Position numbers and translations under genes: made by a program. The notes under the pieces were generated by a model, which searched no databases, was not told the DNA's origin, and saw only the letters and a list, made by a program, of their open reading frames with translations. Positions 26,093-39,861 of a stretch of 64,000 bases of DNA are shown in pieces. This DNA comes from Aphis gossypii (Eukaryota > Arthropoda > Insecta > Hemiptera > Aphididae), in NCBI RefSeq assembly GCF_020184175.1, contig NC_065533.1, forward strand, positions 43,748,351 through 43,812,350, written 5' to 3'. Within the stretch, counting starts at the first letter, position 1, and each line of letters starts with the position of its first letter.

Positions 26093-29000
26093 ATTTCAAA
26101 CGTGTCATAGTGGATGAGGAGGGCTGCTTTTTTTATTTTTTTTTATTTGATGTTCGTTCGTGATTTTACTACAAGTACGAAACGAAAAAAAAATATTACA
26201 ATATATAATATATTAAGCTGCACATGTACATACGGTGAATAATATACGGAGCAAAACAATTGACAAAGAAAACTGCAGAGCATTATTCTCGGTGATAGAT
26301 AATTCGTTTCTGCGTCGAAAACGCCCAATTGGTGTTGTACATATTTTTTTCCATTATCATTATTATTATTACTACAACGTTTTTTTCTCTTCTTTTCTTA
26401 TGCACTTCAAAGGGCGATTTAAGTCAACTACACGCGATTCGTTTTGTAAACTGCAACGAGATCACGTGTTGTGCCGTGGTTGCCAATTTAAAAATATTAT
26501 TATTATTAATTATATACCCGCGATGAGATTTGGTATTTGAGTATTTTAATACCTTAAACGCGAATATCCTATGAATATACGCTGCAATAATAGAATGAGC
26601 AAATTATGTCCCACACACCCACAAACACACACACACGCGCACGCGAGCTCTCGTATATTTTAAATCCATATTATACGCACGTTGAATGGAAAAGTATTTA
26701 ACTTTTATATGTTTAACCAATAGAAAACCCCTATAAAGTTCATCTGCCTACTTTTTCCTATATATATTTTTTTTAACATATCTAAAACGGTTTGGCCAAA
26801 ACGAATGTAAATTGAATAATATCGTTAATAATAAATAATGATTGCATTTTTTTTCCTCGAGAACTTGCTGCACCAACTCCTTTAATTAGATGTATTATAT
26901 AAAATGATCGATATGTATAGAATTATACCCAATTAAACAAATTAATTTAAATGCCATTAATTTGTTGTAATAAATGGTAGCATGTGTTTGTAAAAATAAG
27001 TAAAAGTATAGGTATATGAAGTTTTTATATTATGATGAAATGATTATTAACATGCGTGTATTTTCATTTAAAACTAATCGTTTTATAATAAATTATTAGT
27101 ACTTATCATAATATATAATTATTTGAGTCTGAACGGAAGTGAGGAAGTTATTTGTTTTAAAATATTATTAGATGTGATGTCTCATTAAAAAACTATCTTG
27201 ATTTTACATTAAGATTTTAAAAAATGAATAAATTAGCCTCAGTAAATAATAAATTAACTTCAGTAATGTTAAAATAGTATTGTGAAATTATTATTATTAT
27301 TTACTATACTGTTAAAACTATAAGACAAAGTTTTGATTTTAGATGAGACTTTAAATTAAAGTTGACAATTTACACATTTTATAAGATTTTTACTGAATAA
27401 GCAGGTTGTTATAAAAATAAATTAAAATTTAGAATTTAATTTATTTCTAATTGTAACTAATAAGACGTTTTTTTATCAAAATAATTTTTTGAGAGACAAG
27501 GGCCCACTCATAAAAGTTATCTACAATAATACACGTGTTCATGATTTTTTTTTTTTTTATTATTATTATTCAGTTAATTTTAAAATGCTTCTTATGAATA
27601 TTTAGTTAAAATACTTTTAAATAAATTTTTAATTATAATTTATTTTATATTTTTATCTTTGAAAAGAGATTGAATTTTATACAACCAATATTATAAAGCA
27701 ATTAAAATATTTATTAATTATAATTTTTATTTAACTTCGTCGACATTAAACTACTACGTTGTAAACTATATAACAATGTTGATATATAATTTTGGTTCAA
27801 ATGAATCTACTCGTATTATATTATACGTATATATTTTATATATAAGACGTTTTCAGTCAGTATTTATTTTTTGCAAAATTGTAATATTTCTTTGTTAAAT
27901 TAAATTAATATTAATATTGGTCCGTGCAGGACTTATTTTTATCGTTAGACTAACATGATTTTTGTTTAGCTACCTACATGATTTATTATTAAAACACACG
28001 TAATTTTATACGATATTATTATTAAGTATATATTTATACATAATATTATATTGTTTAAATATATAATACATACAAATGTAAAATGTATTTATCTTGCAGA
28101 CACACATATATGACAAAAAATAATTTTAACTAAGAATATATTTTTTGTCTGACTATTTGGGATAGTAAACATGTTTTGAAAATTAGAGATAGGACGTTGC
28201 AAAAATATCTATATAGTTAACTAAACATGTCGATTAAATTGAATCTTTGTAAACTTGTTCAAATTGACCGAACAATATTATTTTAAATTTATTTTTATGA
28301 TATTATATTATAATATTTACATTATTATTTTTATTAAAATAATGATTTTATAAATCGTGAATAGCATATTTATTTTATATTGACACAATAGACTATATTA
28401 GTTTTATAATTTATTTGTTTAAAAAAAGGGAAAAAAGGTTCTTTAAGAAAATTAAATTGTTAAAATCGTTTTAATATCTTTGATATTTCTATTTATTCTT
28501 TCCAAAAAAAAAAAAAAAATAAATAAATAAATAATACTTTGCTCACAACCTAAATATGTCTGTAATAATGATTTGACTAATTTTATATTATTTAGCATTG
28601 AATATCATATTTTTATTTTTTTTTTTTTAATGAGAATTATTTAAAACTTTATTATCGTTTTGGAATACTTTTTAACCTTATTATTGTTAATTTGATGTAA
28701 AGATTATTTGTTTGATTAATTTATTCAAAATTAAATTGTTAAAAAAAAAAAAAAAACAACATATTGATGGCTTTCAGTATTGGCTTTCAAAATAGCATGT
28801 TACAAAAATGATGGGGATGGTGATTACATTAGGTTTTTATGTGATTCCGATAATAATTATAATACGAACATTGTTTAAACATTTCGGTGCGACCGGCGGG
28901 GAATTATGCGAAGGGTATGAGCCCCCCCTCTGAGAACATAATTGCTAGTTGTGCTACTAGATGACCCCTGCTTATTGTTTGCGTAAACTACTTTGATGAC

Positions 29001-32000
29001 TACATACGTTACTATCAGGAGTTAAAAATCTAATTTAAATAGAAAAATATTTATTCATCTGCCAACTATGAAATGTAATTTAAAGAATATAGAGAGATTA
29101 TATTGTATTAAAATTATTAAATATTGTTTTACTCAAACGTGTTTTTATTTAACATGTCTCTTGATTTCTAGAAAATAATAATACGTATAAATAAATTGTG
29201 TGAATTATAATATTGCGTGTACAGCATTATAATAAAATCATAGGAATTATATTTAGGTACCTATACCAATATTTATAATTCATGATAATATGAATCTTTC
29301 AAGACATAAAATATACATAATAATTGCATTATGATTCGATACGTTTGTTTTGAAATATTTTTCCATTTGAATACGATATTTACAATTGCTTATTCCATCT
29401 ACTTTAGATGTATTATTAACATTCAACACGTTCTAGTAATCTAGTGCAACTTTGAATTCAGTATTAAATATGATTAAAAAAATGCAATAAATCAAAATAA
29501 ATAGGAGAACCCTATATTGAAATACCCTCCGGGCAAGGTATTAAAATGACGTCCAGCAAAGACCAGATTGTTATGATAATGATTTCTATACGGTCGATAA
29601 ACCGAATCCATTTAATTTCGAGATTTTGCTTTTAGTTTCGAATCGATGAACACGGACGAGCACTTGAGTTCTTTGTTTTCTGATATTTTCCGCATGATTT
29701 CTTATACCTAGAATCAACCATGGATAATAAAATGCAGAAATTTGGTTGTATTTCTAAATAATGTTTTAATAGATCAGTATTAGAGCCAAACGTTAAATTA
29801 ATTACCGTTTTTTTGTTTAAACACGGAGTATTTTGATTATTTTTAAACAATTATTAAAACATAAAATATATTCGTACACTAATTGTATCTTAGAAATAGC
29901 AAATAATAAATGTAAACATAATAATTTCATACAATTAAAATTCTATATAGCTAATTTAATTTTAATTAGGTATATTATATTTTAATTTACATTGTTTCAG
30001 AAATAGGGATTAAATTTACCTAACTACTATAAATCTAATAAAAAAAAAACTTATTCATAGATTATGTTTTTGAATTTTTTTCATTTAATGTGATTTGCAT
30101 GAACTATACAAATAATACAATTTGGTTAATATTATAATTTATAAGTAATATTAAGATCTATGAATTGATCGCATATTAAATGCACAAGCATTAGTAAAAA
30201 TACAGCGTATTTAATTTTATATAGGCATTAAAAAATATATGATCATAGGATGTATTATAGGTAGATTCGTGTATAAACCAATGGCTACATAAACGGACCG
30301 CGTTCATCGTAAATTATAATTTTCTCGTAGGAACATGGTAGTGTAGGCGACCGTAATGAAGTTTTAAAATAACCTTCAGGTGAAAATCCTGTTTAAGTGG
30401 AAACAATCAATTCAATAGAGTACACAATACAGTAGTTTAACTAAAATCCAAAATTAAGAATAATAAATTATATGAACAAACCTGTCGCAAAGTAATAAAG
30501 TAAAATGTTCAAAGATAGTAAAAACCCCTAGCCCTAAATAAAGTGTAAAATGTATTAATCATTACTGTTAATGAAAATAAAATACTAAGGTACCTATTAA
30601 TATTAACAGACTAACAGTAGATATTGACGATATTGTACAAACATATTGAGTTAGTGTAGTATTTTATTATACGATTAAATTTACATAGTTATTTATTGTT
30701 CTTTTTAGATTTAAACTAGATTTTTATGTGTGGAAATAATCATGGTAAACAATTCGTTTTGTAATGAGATTGATGAAACATTATATGTGGTTAAAACAAA
30801 TACACAAACACATGTTTTTATTTATTTTTTTTTTTAGATTGAAATTATTTTGAACAATGTTTGAAACCACATTGTTTATTCAGTTAATAATATTGTTAAT
30901 ATGTTTTTACTATATACAAGTGTTATTAAATAATTTAAAATAAATCTGTTTAATGGATTTTATAACGAAAAAGCAGTTTTAATAAACAATAATGATTATA
31001 ATGCTTTAACAATGATAAACTATAAACATGTATCTTGTGTAGTACTATATTATTTTTTAATACTGGCAGCGAGTGCACAATACATCAGACAGTGACATCG
31101 TGACATTTATAATTAAGTTAACATAATAGGAGCGTATAGCATTCGATATAAGTATAGGAGTGAAGAAATTTAATGTTCTGAATTAAATCTGTGCTAAGAG
31201 CCTATATAAGAATCGCATAACCAACAAAATCTGTATTTCAACTTCAAAGCACAACATTTAATGATAAATTCCCCAAACCACAAAACAAACCTAACCGGGA
31301 ACATGAATCTAATACTATGTGCATACATAATAATATAGTTTGAAACTCGCTAACATTAAATAAAAAATAATAATAATATATTCAACAGCGTATGCATTTT
31401 CAAGTTATATTTTTGATGAAATACATAAACACCTAATTGTATAATGTAAAATAAAGTAGGTACGAAATGTAATTTTTCCAAGCAGAGTAATAAGAAAACA
31501 ATACTAATTTGAAAATGATGTATTTTTTTGGGTGGTAAGGAAATAATAATTAAAGTGTTTTAAAACTTATGTATATAGCATTATAGCATAATACTATATT
31601 GCTGTTGGGAGCTAAAATATTATAACACAATGTTATAGCATAATTTATTTTGAAATCTGATTCTATAACATTTTTAATTGTAGTCGTTATTGTATGCAGT
31701 GTGCCATGTTCACACAAGCAATACAATTTAAAAAAAATCTGCCCGGTCAGTTCATATCACTCGTATTTACCAAACCACAAAGTGTGATTGTGAAAAACTA
31801 CTACGATTATTTAAACTTGGATTATGATTACGTTCAAATGACAATTCTTCATCGGGACACAAATAATAAGAAAGTTGTAACCATTTTGTCGTATAAGTGT
31901 TTCATCAGTTTTATTCTGATTTGGATAGTTTTCTAGTAAAAAACTTGTACATTTAAAAAACTAGCTTTCAGAAATAGTCTTTGTTTAAAATTTCTGATCT

Positions 32001-33699
32001 TTATAATATTGTATGCTATATGATACTTTTTACGCCACTCTAAAATCTCTGTAACATTTTTTTTAAACATTTTTAAAAAATGTCACAATAACACTGAAAT
32101 ATAAACTGAAAAACATTCAGTAAAATCTTTTGGATGTGATAATTAATCATATTAATGTACTAACAACGTTTATACATCTACCTCTTACCGTATAGCCAAC
32201 TCAAAAATAGGGTTCTAAATAATATGTTTTGAAAAAAAAAGTCGTTATACATATTCTTTACTAATAGAGTTTGGTATCCTTAATTTATGTATACAAATTA
32301 ATAATTAAAAGCAATTATTATAAATACACTTTTAGGAATGTATAGGAACTCAATGGTTGCGTTCGCTGAATAAACATATGAATAGAAATAAATTATTAAT
32401 TTGTACATGGGATTGAAATATGAACTGAAATATGTTTTCGTTGTATGAATTTCATAATTTTAAATGATATCTATATTCTTGTGAGTCATACAATCAAATT
32501 ATTTTGTAAACATTTTCTTTGAGGCCGTGTAAAGGGAGTAAAATTAGTTCGCAGACTCGATGTTAGCCGGAACAGGAAATGAACGTATTTTTACAAGTAT
32601 TGTCACAATAGAGTGGTTATTACTATGTACATTGTACAGTGCATACTGTAACTATACCTTATAACTACATAATATATTATAATACTAAGCGGCAACTGAC
32701 TTAGTAGATAATAATGAACACCAAATATCACCTATAACCTTTTTCAATATTATTTATCATAAAATATATTTATTTAACGACTTAATTTATTTTGATAATT
32801 TATTATTGTATATCTTGCACAGTTATCGGTCAGCAAAATAAATTGAAAATATATGTCCTCTATAGTAAAATGGTATTTACTGTGAAAAACAACTTAGTTT
32901 TTAACAAATTATACAATAATATCTGAAACTGACAAATTATTAAACTCCACTTAAACCACCTAAATTGTAAAATTAATACTATTTTATAACAATAAATAAC
33001 TAATAACTATAACTTTAAAGCTTGTTTATTGTAAAATGAATTTTACGGCATTAGATAAGTAAAATGAGGAATACAGCATTTGAATATGATATAGTTTAAA
33101 ATTGTTAGCACCTGAAGTATTATAATAAATTATAATGCCAAACTTACTACACAATTTTTTTAACTTTTAATTGGGCACTTGCATCACACACATGGTTGAC
33201 CGGTAACAAGTAGTATTCCTAAGTATACAAGAAACTTTTGCACAGTCGTAAAACGACTGTAGTTATGAGATTTTTTAAGTAATACTATTTAATTCAATTA
33301 TCACATAGTGTCTGGAAGTAAAAAAATAAAAGTAATTTCACTTGAAATCTTCACAACGTTCAATGTAATTAATTTCGTGCTTTCTCAAAGTTTAATGGTC
33401 GGAAAATTAAATAAGTCGAGCTTATATTTAATGTCTTCTCTGTAATTAAACATTATAAGTGGCATTGGACATTGTACATGGTTTTCTAAAAAAAAAACTT
33501 ATTACTTAAATAATAATAATAATAATAATATATTCTATTTATTTTTAAATGTAGTTGGTATAACTGGTCAGAAAATAGATTTTTCTTCTCAGGTCCTTTT
33601 TCACACGGAAATTAGCTGTAAAGTTGTACTGATATAATCAAAATCATTGTAATGTCAAAGTATAAAATATACATAAATGTAATGAATATAATATGTAGG

Positions 33700-33700
<1 letters not shown>

Positions 33701-33730
<30 letters not shown>

Positions 33731-33748
33731 TAATATATATATATATAC
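33701..33748. repeat. (AT)n microsatellite
   Basis: Nearly uninterrupted AT dinucleotides with two phase slips (ATAATA), preceded by GTAGGT. Confidence 0.85.
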
Positions 33749-36700
33749 AATATATTGTACAAGACCGTTAAAAATGAATCGTTATAACTAGATGATGTTA
33801 GGTACATATTTATTGCATGGTTTATTTATTTTATACTTCAAGAAAATAAACCTTACTTCACTGCAATGAAACGTATGTAATGTTTTTTTATAAAATATAT
33901 TACCTTTGAATACATAAATTGTCAGCGTTTTCCTTAATAATGTACCTAAATTAAAAAATTTAATTATATAAGTATTAATGGATAGGTAAATTATACCCTC
34001 ACATATTTTTATAAAAGATCTTATGACGCATTATTAATACTAGAATGACGAATATTGTGATGTATTTCAACGCGAAAACCCCTAAATATTAAACTTCCAT
34101 ATTGTATATTTTGTTTTAAAGAAGAGAAAACTTATTTTTGAAACTTGTGGGTTTTCGTGAAATGTCTATAATTTCTTCATGTAATACGATATCATACACC
34201 AGGGTAGTTTCTTAAGCCTATTTATTTCTTAGTATCCCTTTATATATTGTTTGTTTGTTTGTTTTTTTTCCCTGAGATTTGTATTAAATTATTGTATTAT
34301 ATGATAATAAAAATATTGTTATTTGATATTATCTTTTCAGATAAGTACTCTTAATGTACTCACTTTTATTTTTTGTATTTAGGAAAATTAAATTTGTATA
34401 AACTATTACATAATATGATATACAAAAGAATTTTTGTTATTTGAAACTTTATAACTTGACATTATCGGTAAGTAATTGTATATATTACTTTATGATTAAC
34501 TCAACTAATAAAAGATTTCTTCGCGAATTTTATAAAATACATAGTTAAAAAAAATATATAATTTATTTATTTTTTAGTGATAATTGTTATACGTAATTTA
34601 AGTTTAAACTTTAATATTTGCATACAACATTATTTAAACTATAATAATATATTAACTATCTGCAAAATATATTTTGAATTTAAAATCTATTCTACAACTT
34701 AATTTTCAAAATAAATTTACTCCAACGTACTATCAGGCTAATAATAAAATAAATTAAAGTTAATTTTTTATAAAATTTATCTATTTATTTTTTTGTAAAT
34801 AACTTCGTCCATTTTTGGTATTGAAATTTATAATAAAATAAAAACATAATTATTTTCCAAATCATGGTCCTCCTTCGACTAATATGCTATAGGTATCTCA
34901 ATAAATTTCATAAAACATTTAAAGTTATTTTTAAATTATATTTACATATTACATAGAATAAAATAAAATAAAAATCTTCCATATTTCTGTGATAACTTAC
35001 AATATATAATATTGTATAAGTATTTGATTCATCGATATGAGCGTAAAACTTTTGGTTTTATACATTCTTTACTAAACGATCAAGTTACTATAATTCTGTA
35101 ATAATAATACTCATTTATGACTTACAGCAGTATTTTTCTTGTTAATGTAATGTAAGAAGTGTTGTTTCTTTATTGTTTAATATAATATATTATTATATTC
35201 TTTAAACATTTTATTAAACACAGATTTGACCTATGAGAATTAATTGCATTTTCTAATAAACCCGTATAAGAATTAAGTATTTTATACTTCGCATTTATTT
35301 AAATTATATATTTTTAAATAAATATTAAACAATTATAAATAGGAAATGAGAAAAATGTTAGGTCTATTTAGACAGTTATTTTTTTTCTGAAAAATTGTAT
35401 GATTTAATTTATAAAGTACAACAAAGTTATATTTATTAAATGTTATTTTATATGTAGTTTAATACTGATCATTGATGTTTCTGTTAGTGGTCGTATTTTT
35501 TTCTACTTAAAGTTGCATCACTAAAGTATTAATACTCAGATTATTAACTAATACGTGAAAAATATATTTATGTATATTCACATCCTTTTTTAAAATTTTT
35601 TTTTTTTTAGAATTATTTGATACATAACAAACAAATAAAACATAAAATTAAACAGGAAAACAGTATTTGTAGTAACCAGTAGATTGATATGTAAAATATG
35701 ATTTTGTGTAATGAAAATGAATGTATTGTCACCTATATCTAAGAACAGTTTATATTTTATATTATATTAATGTTGTTATTTGAAACTATTTGTACATTAT
35801 TAATTCTTTAAGTTAAAATAATTATTGTTAAAAATATAAGATACGTAACATATTATACATTAATACTAACATAGTAACGTATCATAGAAAGGTGTAAAGT
35901 GGTTTAATGATTTGTGATATTATCGATATTGATATCATAAAACGAGTTAATGTATTTTGTGAATTTATTTGTGTATACACATTACACAATACTACAATAT
36001 TTGATATAACAACAAGTGACAGGTTTCTACGATATATTTTTTTTTTTAATTACAAAAAATAACTAAAATCGTTTGAATGAAAATAAAATTGTTATTCTTT
36101 GTTTAAAAATCTGATTTTGTGAAAATTATTACGTGTATAAAAATAAATTACATTTTTATTTATTATTGTACTGATATAGTATTTTTTTTTACTTTTTTTA
36201 TAGTTGCTATAAATTATAATAATAATTTGCAAGAAACTTTGTATTTAATCATCAATATTTTTGATCGAGAAAAAATCGTATACTTTTTGATTTTAGCTTT
36301 TACTATTACTGTATGGGTTTTACTTTTGCAAAATAAATTCCAAGAAAATTCGAAAAATAATATTAACATAAAAAAATACATTTGTAATATTCAATTCCTG
36401 TATTAATTAAATTTGTGAATGATATGTTTTAATATATAATTATATTTTCACTTTGATGAATAAAAAGAAAAATTTTAACATAGGAATATATTATTATACA
36501 TAGATTCTTAATTTAATTATAAAATCTTAAATAATACACTCATATAAAAAATGTGTTTTGAAGTATAAACATATGGACTAAATCAATACTCCTTGTAATA
36601 TTCCATGGTTACAAAAGTTAAAAATGTGATCTTATATGAACAATGTGAAATCAGAGCTAAAGTTAATAAATCGAAATCATTCGTGATATAAAAATCTTAA

Positions 36701-36951
36701 TTACTGAAAGTAAATACATAATTACGCATTTAAGTCATAAGTAACATCTTTAAATAACAATAATTTACATAATTTACATTCCGAAATATTATATAAATAA
36801 CTTCAAATAGTTTGACAACCACTTGAATTCTCTAGTAAATAGCCACTTCTCAAAACAAATCCACCTTAAAAAGAACTCATGCAAGGACTTATATCTCCTT
36901 AAATAGGTACTTAATTTAGGAATACCATTAATATGTGCCTTTATATCTCCC

Positions 36952-36981
<30 letters not shown>
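36952..36981. repeat. (TTA)n microsatellite, ten copies
   Basis: Ten perfect TTA triplets in tandem. Confidence 0.9.
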
Positions 36982-36983
<2 letters not shown>

Positions 36984-37412
36984 TGAAAATTTGTTCGTTA
37001 TTTAAATCGCGTAATGCACTCATGAAATTTGAAAAAAAAAGTAATATACGTAGATAATATAACTATTTGTTTCGATTATAAATGTATTAATATTAATGTT
37101 GGTATGGTTCTTTGACAATAAAATAACATTATTGTTCTTAATATGTAACATTTTGTGAGTGAAAATTTAGTCACATAATAATAAGAACAATGTTCATTGA
37201 ACATACATCAATGTATTTAAAATTATAGTTTAAATGTAAAATGGGATTTCGTTTGAGGTCTTAAAAATTAAAATGTGTATTTTATTAGTGATTCAGGATT
37301 TCAGATATTATTAAGTTTCGTGTATAAATATCATCAGTGGAGAAACAAAGGATGGTAAAATTCCATGATCCAATAGTAAAAAATATTGTGTTCTAGTAAC
37401 CATATTTCTCTA

Positions 37413-37713
37413 CCCTCCTGAGGCTCAATACGTATTTAAAGTTTGTAGTACCACAAACCCAATTTTCATTTCAATAGATTTTTATAAATACATGTTTACC
37501 TTCCAAAATTATTTCTAGTTACCAAAGTTACCTAAATTGAGAGAAGTATAATATAAACAAAATTGGCGGGCTTTTTGTGGAGATAAGAAGAAATGTCCAT
37601 TGTAATGGACAACGGGTTTGTAAAAATACAAACATTTTATTGTAAAATTAAGCTTGGGCGCTAAAGCAGTTATAATAATTGTCAATTATAATGGACATTG
37701 GGCCTCAGGAGGT
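37413..37713. mobile_element. 301-bp TA-flanked inverted-repeat (MITE-like) element
   Basis: The left terminus CCCTCCTGAGGCTCAAT (37413-37429) is the inverted match of the right terminus ATTGGGCCTCAGGAGGT (37697-37713), with 15 of 17 positions identical. Both ends abut a TA dinucleotide (37411-37412 and 37714-37715), the target duplication expected of Tc1/mariner-type insertion. Near the right end are two related near-palindromes: GTCCATTGTAATGGAC at 37595-37610 and a variant at 37681-37696. No transposase frame is present, so the element would be non-autonomous. The superfamily is uncertain, since a TA duplication alone is weak evidence. Confidence 0.7.
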
Positions 37714-37714
37714 T

Positions 37715-39710
37715 ACTCACTACAACTAACAGAAATAAAGCAACGCTACAACATGGACCACGATAATAATAATTCCGGCTACGGCTATAGGCAATTTTAA
37801 CCACTAGTGTTTGTTGGTTAGTATCTCAATAGATCAGATACGAAATCAATATTATAATATCTTTATCCTATTATTTTGTTAATAATCTTCAATTTCAAAG
37901 TCGTAATTTATTATTTATTGAATTTTTTTTCAAATTAAAATCAAAAAAAAAGGATACTTTTAAACTCAAAATTTAAATGTGGTTTTTAATGTATCCATGA
38001 TGTGGTTTTATTATCCACATAATTATTACATCAATGAAATTCGAATAAACTAATACGTTATTCGTCACGTATTTTCATGCAGCAAGAATTATAATACGTA
38101 CCGCCGTTAATCCTATGTCATACATGAGATATTATGAGTATAGATAAACATACTCGCAATGACTAATATTCTGTTTAAATTGATGTTGGTTGTATTTTAC
38201 TTATAGTCTAAAATATCAAATTTAATCCCTTATTTGATATATGATCGATGCATTAGTCACTATACAGTAAATACAGATGCACACCTACAATCTACACTGA
38301 TAAAACATTATAATATAACTTATAATTTGTTTAGTTTGGTTTGTAATATACAAGTATAGTGTTTTCAATGGATTATATTACCTGGAGTTTTTATATTATT
38401 CGCTTGATCTAAAAATTACCTAAACACAATTAGAAGAGAACACTAAATTTATTATTTCAAAACAATATTTATTTAATAGTTGCATAAGGTAGATAGGTAC
38501 ATTGGAAAGACTCGCGTTATCATGTTCGGTAAACATTGGTCCTACATAAAAGTCTATATAATATGCGTTGTATATTATCTGAATATTAATGTAAATATAA
38601 GGGGACCCCTTTTTTATCATTATAAATTATTATAAATTCCAAGCGTAATAATTATAGTGTGAAAATTTGGATATTAGTTTTTCAATAATTTGTGCTCATA
38701 GCTCATACATATTTATGAGTTCATAAAAAATTACAATAGTCATTTTTAAATATATAGTTATATATATAATATACATATATATTATACATATGAATTATGT
38801 ATATAATATTATGTACATCGGAATTTATTTGTGAAGTTATAATAATTTGCTCAAACTGAACACATACTCACTATTATACGTCGATTAAATTGCATTGTTA
38901 ATAAATATTAGTTTTCACAATAACTTACAACATGACACATGGCGCATACATAATATTATTCAAAAAATCCAAACAACTATATAATAATAATATTATTAAA
39001 CTTTAAATTGTGTATCAATTATTCTTCAGATAGAACAACTATAAGCTTACTTTATTTAACAGCCCAATATGGCAGTATGTACTCGTATCTATATTTTCTT
39101 AAAAATGTATTAACACTTACAAGTTACAATTTATTGAAAATTAATATAGTTGAAGTCATGACAATTGTCTTAAATAAATTTATTAAAAAAGAAACATACG
39201 AGAAAACATTTAGGTTTTTATTATTACATTGTAATGTAATTTAATTTAAAAATTAATATTCTTACACATCATTGCAGTATGATTAAATACTATGTAATCA
39301 TATTATAAATATTTCACACAGACGAAACAAATAATCATCATTCAAATAATAATTTGATTTAATTTTATAATTTGTATTGAAAGTTACTATAGTATAATAA
39401 ATACATTTGAATAAAATAATAAATACAGCAATTTAATATTAAGTATTAAAAAAAAAAAAAAATACATTGAAACATTTTTATTTTTGGTCAATAACCCAAT
39501 AAAAAATAATTAAAATCTACATAATAATCTACATTTATATTGTACGTAGTATTAAATAACAAATAAAACACGAGTGTAGTCTACTGAGTTTCATAATATA
39601 TTGTAGATTATTTCTTCTTTTTGTAACCAAATTCATTTGTCACTAAAATAGATAAAAGGACCACTTAAGTTGTTAGGATGAAATAATTTATTATTTTTAT
39701 TACGTCATAC
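37715..39710. other. Flank or intron downstream of exon 39711-39861
   Basis: AT-rich DNA between the inverted-repeat element and the last confident CRAL-TRIO exon. Apart from the uncertain exon candidate at 38420-38541 and a palindromic TA-rich patch at about 38,757-38,800, I see nothing supportable. Confidence 0.5.
38420..38541 (-). CDS. Candidate last exon of the CRAL-TRIO gene (uncertain)
   Basis: After TTATGTAG at 38542 a phase-1 continuation would complete Gly and encode PMFTEHDNASLSNVPIYL followed by about 21 AT-rich codons to a TAG at 38420-38422. The frame and acceptor fit, and the first 12 codons are GC-richer than the surroundings. However, the tail does not resemble the usual CRAL-TRIO C-terminus and other short candidates fit equally well (37393-37409 and 31202-31230). 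Confidence 0.2.
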
Positions 39711-39861
39711 CTTTATAGTTGTCTTCGTAATAACACAATAAATTCCATAACTCTATGCCTTGGTCGGTTTCTATGTCCATGAGACCACCGTATTTAGTTG
39801 GTAAGCATTTGGCATCCAGATGTGCTAATAATGATGTATGGTCATAACCATGCAAAAGCAT
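39711..39861 (-). CDS. CRAL-TRIO gene exon: end of the lipid-binding domain
   Basis: The acceptor is TTGTTTTAG|ATG at 39862 and the donor is G|GTATGA at 39710. The 151-bp exon runs from phase 0 to phase 1 and encodes MLLHGYDHTSLLAHLDAKCL, PTKYGGLMDIE, then TDQGIELWNLLCYYEDNYK. LHGxDxxSLxxHLxxKCLPxxYGG closes the CRAL-TRIO domain. The first ATG is internal, not a start. Only a short C-terminal tail should remain; it begins in phase 1 after the donor. Confidence 0.93.

Larger units (their letters stand above)
25961..37392. other. Intergenic region between the two genes
   Basis: AT-rich DNA between the promoter of the sns/hbs-like gene and the 3' side of the CRAL-TRIO gene. It contains CA-rich repeats at about 26,061-26,092 and 26,617-26,645, a G/C-rich remnant at about 28,880-28,975, (TA)n at 33,701-33,748 and (TTA)n at 36,952-36,981. 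Open frames such as 31694-31936 (+) and 36119-36406 (+) have no recognised domain. Part of it may be 3' UTR or last-intron sequence of the CRAL-TRIO gene, whose end is not fixed. Confidence 0.5.

Noticed and set aside
31202..31230. Possible last CRAL-TRIO exon (phase-1 frame giving D-F-V-G-Y-A-I-L-I-stop after an AATACAG acceptor)
   Set aside because: Phase and acceptor fit, but so do at least two other short candidates. It is 8.5 kb from the donor, and chance matches of this size are common.
31694..31936. 80-codon plus-strand frame of balanced composition in the intergenic region
   Set aside because: No domain, no splice context and no neighbour. The length is within chance expectation for this window.
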